Shown here in pieces: positions 1 to 3,743 of a DNA stretch of 6,043 bases. Source of the DNA: Lachnospiraceae bacterium UBA4380. GTDB taxonomy: Bacteria; Bacillota; Clostridia; Lachnospirales; Lachnospiraceae. Under the pieces are notes generated by a model that saw only the letters and a program-made list of their open reading frames with translations, ran no database searches and was not told the DNA's origin. The DNA lies in contig DGRU01000213.1 in assembly GCA_002390025.1 (NCBI GenBank), positions 2,734 through 8,776 of the forward strand, in the 5' to 3' direction. The number at the start of each line of letters is the position of its first letter. Positions within the stretch are counted from its first letter, which is position 1. Both the position numbers and the translations under genes were made by a program.

Positions 1-955
1 TGATCCCCTCGAAGGGCTTCTCGTGCAATAGGCAGGCGTAGCCGAAGCGGTCGGCGACTTTCTTCATGACCTCCATGGTCAGCTGGTTGTGGTCAACGGC
101 GATATTGGCGGTCTCAAAGACCGGTGCCAGCTCATGCTGGGAAGGGGCGACTTCATTGTGCTTGGTCTTGGTCGGAACACCCAGTTCCCACAGCTCGCGG
201 TCCAGGGCATGCATATACTCGGACACCTTGGGTTTGAGGACGCCGAAGTAGTGGTCCTCCATTTCCTGTCCCTTGGGGGCAGGCGCTCCCATGAGGGTGC
301 GGCCGGTCAGCAGCAGGTCTTTTCTCTTTTTGTAGAGTTCCTTGTCGATCAGGAAATATTCCTGCTCGGAACCGACTGTCGTATCTACGTGTGTCACATC
401 TGTGTTGCCCAGAAGGTGCAGGACCTTGACGGCAGCCGAGGACAGAGCCTCCATGGAACGCAGGAGGGGGGTCTTTTTATCCAGAGCCTCGCCGCCGTAG
501 GAGCAGAAGGCTGTCGGGATATAGAGAGAGCCGTCCTTGATGAAGGCGGGGGAGCTGGGGTCCCAGGCGGTGTAGCCGCGTGCCTCGAAGGTGGCGCGCA
601 GGCCGCCCGAAGGGAAGCTGGAGGCATCCGGTTCTCCCTTGACCAGTTCCTTGCCGGAAAACTCCATGATGACACTGCCGTCGGAGGTCGGAGAAATGAA
701 ACCGTCATGCTTCTCTGCGGTCAGTCCTGTCATGGGCTGGAACCAGTGTGTGAAGTGGGTCGCCCCCTTCTCAATTGCCCATTCCTTCATTGCCGCGGCA
801 ACTGTATTTGCCACATCCAGTTCCAGGTGGGTGCCGTTCTTGCTGGTCTTGCGGACTGCCTTATAGACATCCTTGGGCAGGCGCTCACGCATGACCTTGT
901 CATTGAAGACCATGCTGGCGTAGATTTCGGGAACTTTTGCATTGCTTTCCATCAT
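1..955 (-). CDS. glnN: Glutamine synthetase type III, N-terminal 318 residues (3' end beyond window)
   Basis: Catalyses ATP-dependent condensation of ammonia with glutamate to glutamine in the cytoplasm; type III enzymes are large dodecamers of roughly 700 residues, so a little under half is visible. The translation carries hallmarks of the family: the N-terminal GSIII block [17 protein letters not shown] (about residues 70-86), the metal/glutamate-binding GSEQEYF (195-201), and the strongly conserved [17 protein letters not shown] (262-278). The frame is open to the window edge, ending in EKPFEGI. I chose the ATG at 955-953 because AGGAGG lies 8 nt upstream and the residues after it look like a GSIII N-terminus; the immediately following ATG (952-950) is also in frame. 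The upstream ATG at 960-958 hits a stop after two codons. It lies downstream of the ammonium transporter gene on the same strand but has its own promoter and long leader. No frameshift or lost motif is visible. Confidence 0.96.
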   Translation of the reverse strand, partial: MMESNAKVPEIYASMVFNDKVMRERLPKDVYKAVRKTSKNGTHLELDVANTVAAAMKEWAIEKGATHFTHWFQPMTGLTAEKHDGFISPTSDGSVIMEFSGKELVKGEPDASSFPSGGLRATFEARGYTAWDPSSPAFIKDGSLYIPTAFCSYGGEALDKKTPLLRSMEALSSAAVKVLHLLGNTDVTHVDTTVGSEQEYFLIDKELYKKRKDLLLTGRTLMGAPAPKGQEMEDHYFGVLKPKVSEYMHALDRELWELGVPTKTKHNEVAPSQHELAPVFETANIAVDHNQLTMEVMKKVADRFGYACLLHEKPFEGI

Positions 956-963
956 CTCATTTT

Positions 964-969
964 CCTCCT
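964..969 (-). promoter_or_regulatory. Ribosome binding site of glnN
   Basis: A perfect AGGAGG on the minus strand, 8 nt before the ATG at 955. This spacing decides the start over the ATG at 960-958, which would leave only 3 nt and an immediate stop. Confidence 0.9.
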
Positions 970-985
970 GATCATACCTGGATCT

Positions 986-1027
986 GTACCGGGTAACTTG
1001 TACCGGAACAGGTACCGGGACAAGTAC
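986..1027 (-). repeat. GTAC-phased repeats forming a leader hairpin upstream of glnN
   Basis: GTAC recurs at 1024, 1012, 1000 and 986, that is every 12, 12 and 14 bp, each within a degenerate GGTACnnGTnCC unit. On the minus strand the block folds into an 11-pair stem with one mismatch (ACTTGTCCCGG at 1025-1015 with CCGGTACAAGT at 1006-996) around an 8-nt loop. A competing stem pairs CTGTTCCGG with CCGGTACAG further downstream, so two mutually exclusive folds are possible. It sits 17 nt before the ribosome binding site and has no U-tract, so it is not a terminator. A role in translation or mRNA stability is inference. Confidence 0.6.
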
Positions 1028-1030
1028 ATG

Positions 1031-1075
1031 GACAGATGTGTATGCTGTTTTCTGACAGATCCGTATGCTGTTTCC
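1031..1075 (-). repeat. Two 22-bp direct repeats in the glnN leader
   Basis: The plus-strand segments 1031-1052 and 1054-1075 match at 19 of 22 positions (core GTATGCTGTTT, preceded by GACAGAT). On the RNA strand each copy reads ACAGCATAC..ATCTGT, and ACAG can pair with CTGT around a 9-nt loop. They lie between the promoter-proximal terminator and the GTAC repeats. The second copy shares GATCCGTATGC with the loop region of terminator 2 in the ammonium transporter leader (GATCCCGTATGC, 3500-3511). Function unknown; they could be paired RNA- or protein-binding sites. Confidence 0.65.
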
Positions 1076-1080
1076 GGGTA

Positions 1081-1133
1081 AAAAGAAAAGGCGCCTGAAG
1101 AGACGGGCTCATGCCGTTTCTTCAAGCGCCTTT
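1081..1133 (-). terminator. Promoter-proximal intrinsic terminator (attenuator) of glnN
   Basis: On the minus strand GGCGCTTGAAGAAACGG (1130-1114) pairs with CCGTCTCTTCAGGCGCC (1106-1090): 17 positions with one G-U and one A-C mismatch, flanked by AAA/TTT and followed by TTTTCTTTT. It begins roughly 10 nt after the predicted transcription start, so it would terminate the gene's own transcript unless relieved. No separate terminator was found after the ammonium transporter gene, so it may also stop read-through from there. The stem is nearly as good on the plus strand, but the uninterrupted U-rich tail is on the minus side. Confidence 0.82.
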
Positions 1134-1148
1134 GCTTTATGAACTCTT

Positions 1149-1176
1149 ATTATACACACGAAGGTGTATCTGTCAA
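1149..1176 (-). promoter_or_regulatory. Sigma-A promoter for glnN
   Basis: The minus strand shows a perfect TTGACA (1176-1171), a 16-bp spacer and a perfect TATAAT (1154-1149). The start point is expected near 1142, giving a leader of about 187 nt. The spacer length and overall design are the same as in the promoter of the ammonium transporter gene. Confidence 0.88.
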
Positions 1177-1180
1177 CAGT

Positions 1181-1200
1181 TTTGTATACAATTATACAAA
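1181..1200. promoter_or_regulatory. Operator-like 20-bp inverted repeat upstream of the glnN promoter
   Basis: TTTGTATA (1181-1188) and TATACAAA (1193-1200) are perfect 8-bp inverted arms around CAAT. A perfect TTGTATACAA palindrome is nested at 1182-1191. The site ends 4 bp upstream of the -35 box, a position suited to an activator touching RNA polymerase or to a repressor. A 16/20 match occupies nearly the same place before the ammonium transporter promoter. TTGTATACAA resembles sites of some GntR-type regulators, but the regulator is not in the window and its identity is unknown. Confidence 0.7.
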
Positions 1201-1256
1201 TTATTTTTCACACCTTTTCCTTGAAATGTTACTCTCTTTTCCGATTGACGTTCTTT

Positions 1257-1476
1257 GTTTTTTCGAAACAATAGTGACCTTTTGCACGCCACGCCCACCG
1301 GTCGCTTCGCTCTCTCCCGGGCAGGGGTGATCTTTTTCTCCCGGAGCCGCTATATCGCTTTGCTTTTTCCAACCATGCGTGACCTTTTGTCCGCCGCGCC
1401 CTCCGGTCGCTTCGCTTCCTGCCGGGCATCCACGGGCAGGGGTGATCTTTCTCTCCCGAAGCTTCTATGTCGCTTT
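1257..1476. repeat. Two tandem ~110-bp repeat units between amt and glnN
   Basis: Minus-strand units 1476-1362 (115 bp) and 1361-1257 (105 bp) share, in order, AAAGCGA-ATAG, CGGGAGA, AAAGATCACCCCTGCCCG, AGCGAAGCGACCGG, CAAAAGGTCAC and a closing GGAAAAAGC-like segment; the longer unit has an extra ~10 bp near 1430. A third start (AAAGAACG at 1256) is recognisable only briefly. Both strands contain short open frames here, but none has a ribosome binding site or a recognisable product. The block is noticeably GC-richer than the promoter region beside it. It has no U-tract hairpin and so does not look like a terminator for the upstream gene. It may be a dispersed intergenic repeat of this genome. 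Confidence 0.7.
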
Positions 1477-1484
1477 ATTTCACC

Positions 1485-3341
1485 TTATTCCACGTCCTGG
1501 AGGGCGGCAAAGTCTTCTTCGCCGGTGCGGACTTTGACGACGTGGAGGACGTTGTAGACAAAGATCTTGCCGTCGCCGATGTGACCGGTGTAGAGGGCTT
1601 TGCGGGCGGCCTCGATGACCCTTTCCACAGAAATCTTCGCGACGACGACTTCGACCTTGACCTTGGGCAGGAGGGTTGCGTCGACGATGGCGCCTCTGTA
1701 GCGTTCGCTGGATCCTCTCTGGATGCCGCAGCCCATGACCTGGGTCATGGTCATGCCGGTCACGCCCAGCTCGTTGAGTTTCTGCTTGAGTTCATCAAAC
1801 TTGTTGAGGCGGCAGATGATGGACAGACGGTACATGCCGGAATCCGGGATCGCGCCGGCGGCGGAAGGCAGACCTTCTGAAGCAGCAGCGGGCGTTTTCA
1901 TGGGTGCAGACCCGGAAGGAGATCCGGATCCAAGTCCGGAAGCGACTGCACCCGCTCCTGTGATACCGCTTCCGTCCACGACTTTGACAGCCGCATGGAT
2001 CTGGGCGTCGGAAGCCTTTTCGTACTCGCCCTCTCCCAGGTCGGTGTTCTCGTTGACATCCATGACCATGTTGGTGACGTCGCTGATGGCAAAGCCGGAA
2101 TAGGCACTGGTCAGGCCGTGTTCATGCTGATCCAGTCCGTCGATTTCCACCTGGGCGGGAACACGCAGGCCGATGACGGCATCAATGATCTTGAAGACGA
2201 TGAACATGATGACCAGAACATAGGCGTCGATGGACAGGATCCCCAGGGCCTGAACACCCATAAGCTTTGCGCCGCCCCCATAGAAGAGGCCCCTCATGAC
2301 GCCGTCCTCTCCGTTGGAGAAGAGACCGACCGCAATTGTTCCCCAGATTCCGTTGACCATGTGGACGGACACGGCGCCGACAGGATCGTCGATCTTGGCG
2401 ACGTTATCAAAAAACTCTACGGAAAAGACGACCAGAACGCCGGCGATCAGGCCGATCACGAATGCTCCGAAGGGAGTCACACAGTCACAGCCCGCCGTGA
2501 TGGCCACCAGGCCCGCAAGCGCGGCGTTGAGGGTCATGGAGACGTCCGGCTTTCCGTAGCGCAGCCAGGTGAGGACCATGGTCACAACGGTCGCTACGGC
2601 CGCTGCAAGGTTGGTGTTCATGAAGGCAAGCGACGCATGAAATGCATCCGCGCCGTCCGCCATGGAGGCGGTGGAGCCGCCGTTGAAGCCGAACCAGCAG
2701 AACCAGAGGATGAAGACGCCCAGGGCCACAGCCATCATGTTGTGGCCGGGAATGGCCTTGACCTTGCCCTCCCGGTCATACTTGCCTATACGGGGACCCA
2801 GCATCCAGGCACCCAGACAGGCAATGACGCCGCCTACGTTGTGCACGACCGCGCTTCCGGCAAAGTCGTGAAATCCCAGTCCGGACAGCCAGCCGCCGCC
2901 CCAGGCCCAGTGTCCGCCGATTGGATAGACCAGAAGGGAAATGGCCGCGGAATAGAGGCAGTAGGCCTTGAAATTGGTCCGCTCTGCCATGGAGCCCGAG
3001 ACAATGGTTGCAGCCGTCGCGCAGAAGACTGTCTGGAAGATCACATAGCACCAGAGCGGCATGGTCTGCGGCACGACCGTGTTTTCTGCCCCGTAGAGCC
3101 CCCGGATCATAGGATCCAGACGGCCGATCAGCGGAGAGGTGCTGCCGAACATAAGCCCGAAGCCGACCAGCCAGTAACAAGGCGTTCCGATACAGAAGTC
3201 CATCATGTTTTTCATCAGGATATTGCCCGTGTTCTTGGCCCTGGTCAGACCTGCCTCGCAGAGCGCAAAGCCGGCCTGCATAAAATAAATCAGAGCCGTT
3301 GCGATCAATACCCAGGTGACAGTTGATACATTGTAATCCAT
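1485..3341 (-). CDS. amt: Ammonium transporter fused to a C-terminal PII signal protein (618 aa)
   Basis: Membrane channel for ammonium uptake with its own nitrogen sensor. Residues 1-414 form an Amt/Rh channel with about 11 hydrophobic segments, the signature DFAGSAVVH (159-167), pore histidines His167 and His327 (SVHMVNGIWGT), FGFNGGS (217-223) and the conserved cytoplasmic tail GLRVPAQVEIDGLDQHEHG (391-409). Residues 415-502 are a linker, rich in Gly/Ser/Ala/Pro from about 458. Residues 503-618 are a complete PII domain: T-loop GCGIQRGSSERYRG, Gln541 and Lys560 equivalent to E. coli GlnB Gln39 and Lys58 (2-oxoglutarate site), and B-loop TGHIGDGKIF (585-594, ATP). The position of GlnB Tyr51, the uridylylation site, is Val553. 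The ATG at 3341 was chosen because GAGG lies 8 nt upstream and the Amt N-terminus begins at MDYNVSTVTW; the frame stays open upstream only through leader repeats. Channel and sensor homology are clear; self-gating by the fused PII is inferred. Confidence 0.96.
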   Translation of the reverse strand: MDYNVSTVTWVLIATALIYFMQAGFALCEAGLTRAKNTGNILMKNMMDFCIGTPCYWLVGFGLMFGSTSPLIGRLDPMIRGLYGAENTVVPQTMPLWCYVIFQTVFCATAATIVSGSMAERTNFKAYCLYSAAISLLVYPIGGHWAWGGGWLSGLGFHDFAGSAVVHNVGGVIACLGAWMLGPRIGKYDREGKVKAIPGHNMMAVALGVFILWFCWFGFNGGSTASMADGADAFHASLAFMNTNLAAAVATVVTMVLTWLRYGKPDVSMTLNAALAGLVAITAGCDCVTPFGAFVIGLIAGVLVVFSVEFFDNVAKIDDPVGAVSVHMVNGIWGTIAVGLFSNGEDGVMRGLFYGGGAKLMGVQALGILSIDAYVLVIMFIVFKIIDAVIGLRVPAQVEIDGLDQHEHGLTSAYSGFAISDVTNMVMDVNENTDLGEGEYEKASDAQIHAAVKVVDGSGITGAGAVASGLGSGSPSGSAPMKTPAAASEGLPSAAGAIPDSGMYRLSIICRLNKFDELKQKLNELGVTGMTMTQVMGCGIQRGSSERYRGAIVDATLLPKVKVEVVVAKISVERVIEAARKALYTGHIGDGKIFVYNVLHVVKVRTGEEDFAALQDVE

Positions 3342-3349
3342 AGTGTTTT

Positions 3350-3353
3350 CCTC
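3350..3353 (-). promoter_or_regulatory. Ribosome binding site of amt
   Basis: GAGG within AAGTGAGGAAAA lies 8 nt before the ATG at 3341. It fixes the start there rather than at an upstream TTG at 3473, which has no comparable site and would add 44 residues encoded by leader repeats. Confidence 0.8.
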
Positions 3354-3370
3354 ACTTTCCGAGCGACGAT

Positions 3371-3502
3371 CCTCTTTTGAAAAGAAAAAGTCCGGATTTC
3401 TTTTGCAAAATATGTACTGGTTTCCTTTTGCAAAAATAGTCCGGGATCTCTTTTTTTCAAAGAAGAAGTCCAATTCCCCTTTTGCAAAAAAGAAGCCCGG
3501 AT
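3371..3502 (-). repeat. Five degenerate ~27-nt repeats in the amt leader
   Basis: Minus-strand units start at 3502, 3474, 3447, 3418 and 3397 (28, 27, 29, 21 and 27 nt). The ancestral form reads roughly ATCCGGACTT-TTTTTGCAAAAG. Three units carry TTTTGCAAAAG, part of the palindrome CTTTTGCAAAAG; the other two have TTTGAAAAAAAG and CTTTTCAAAAG. The fourth unit has lost the ATCCGGAC part. The first unit doubles as the 3' arm and U-tract of terminator 2, so several later units are also able to pair with that terminator's 5' arm (AAGTCCGGAT). No ribosome binding site precedes the open frame running through it, so I treat it as RNA leader, not coding. Confidence 0.7.
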
Positions 3503-3530
3503 CCCGTATGCACAGGATCCGGACTTCTTT
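3486..3530 (-). terminator. Second intrinsic terminator in the amt leader
   Basis: AAAGAAGTCCGGATCC (3530-3515) pairs with GGATCCGGGCTTCTTT (3504-3489) on the minus strand: 16 pairs with a single U-G wobble, a 10-nt loop, and a run of six T ending at 3486. It lies roughly 85-130 nt into the predicted transcript and about 145 nt before the start codon, where it would attenuate expression. The 5' arm is shared with an alternative hairpin at 3519-3536. Confidence 0.85.
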
Positions 3531-3536
3531 GTCCGG
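3519..3536 (-). promoter_or_regulatory. Candidate antiterminator hairpin of amt (hexaloop AAAGAA)
   Basis: CCGGAC and GTCCGG form a perfect 6-bp stem enclosing the 6-nt loop AAAGAA. The loop and 3' strand are the start of the 5' arm of terminator 2, so the two folds exclude each other. A hexaloop with A at position 1 and G at position 4, overlapping a terminator, is the known design of the second hairpin recognised by ANTAR-domain antiterminators of nitrogen genes. The expected first hairpin is not clear: upstream there is only TCAGC/GCTGA (3568-3550) with a 9-nt loop. The ANTAR assignment is therefore only half supported. Confidence 0.5.
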
Positions 3537-3574
3537 GGGTTTGGGGTTTTCAGCTACAAGCCGGCTGACAACAG

Positions 3575-3604
3575 AAAAGGCGCTGCAGGTTTTCCCGCAG
3601 CGCC
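3575..3604 (-). terminator. Promoter-proximal intrinsic terminator of amt
   Basis: GGCGCTGCGGG (3604-3594), loop AAAA, CCTGCAGCGCC (3589-3579): 11 pairs with one G-U, then TTTTCTGTT. It starts about 10 nt after the predicted transcription start, as the corresponding hairpin of glnN does. The two share AGCAA-GGCGCT at the 5' edge and GCGCCTTTTCT at the 3' edge. It could also catch read-through from the gene ending at 3744. Confidence 0.82.
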
Positions 3605-3620
3605 CTTGCTGTATGTGAGT

Positions 3621-3648
3621 ATTATACCCCTTTCCCCGGAAATGTCAA
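3621..3648 (-). promoter_or_regulatory. Sigma-A promoter for amt
   Basis: Perfect TTGACA (3648-3643), 16-bp spacer and perfect TATAAT (3626-3621) on the minus strand; start expected near 3614, giving a leader of about 270 nt. Confidence 0.88.
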
Positions 3649-3653
3649 AGAAT

Positions 3654-3673
3654 ATCGTATACAATAATACAAT
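3654..3673. promoter_or_regulatory. Second copy of the operator-like motif, upstream of the amt promoter
   Basis: The plus strand shows CGTATACAATAATACAA within this span, matching 16 of 20 positions of the site at 1181-1200. It ends 5 bp upstream of the -35 box (4 bp at glnN). One arm is less perfect, so the inverted symmetry is weaker here. The shared sequence and position argue for one regulator acting on both genes. Confidence 0.65.
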
Positions 3674-3743
3674 CATTCTTTTTAATAATCTTGTGAATAC
3701 TGCACAAAAGCCTGCAGGGTCAATATCCTGCCCGCCTGCCGGT

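Noticed and set aside
89..1081. Long plus-strand open frame (330 codons) opposite glnN
   Set aside because: It is antisense to a clearly conserved glutamine synthetase, has no recognisable protein family and no ribosome binding site.
1081..1133. Glutamine riboswitch upstream of glutamine synthetase
   Set aside because: The known glnA-type glutamine riboswitch has a compact three-stem junction with conserved bases that I cannot find; the element is a simple hairpin with a U-tract.
1229..1429. 66-codon minus-strand open frame across the tandem repeats
   Set aside because: It is basic and simply translates the two DNA repeat units; there is no ribosome binding site, and conservation between units is at DNA level on both strands.
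1995..3326. Plus-strand open frame of 443 codons opposite amt
   Set aside because: The His/Asp/Gly-rich composition is that of a shadow frame of a GC-rich membrane protein gene; the minus strand encodes a full Amt-PII.
3431..3470. Possible second amt promoter (TTGAAA, 16 bp, TATTTT)
   Set aside because: The -10 matches only 4 of 6, and it lies inside AT-rich repeats where such matches are expected; the upstream promoter is perfect in both boxes.
3342..3473. Extension of amt by 44 residues from a TTG at 3473
   Set aside because: No ribosome binding site there, the added residues are translated leader repeats, and the ATG at 3341 has GAGG at 8 nt and matches the usual Amt N-terminus.
3305..3487. 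60-codon frame overlapping the amt start as a possible leader peptide
   Set aside because: It starts at a TTG within a repeat without any ribosome binding site; no codon bias or regulatory codon run suggests peptide-based attenuation.
3700..3743. Terminator after the PEP/pyruvate-binding gene (GCAGG/CCTGC stem followed by CTTTTG)
   Set aside because: The stem is only 5 bp and the T run 4 nt, too weak to call.
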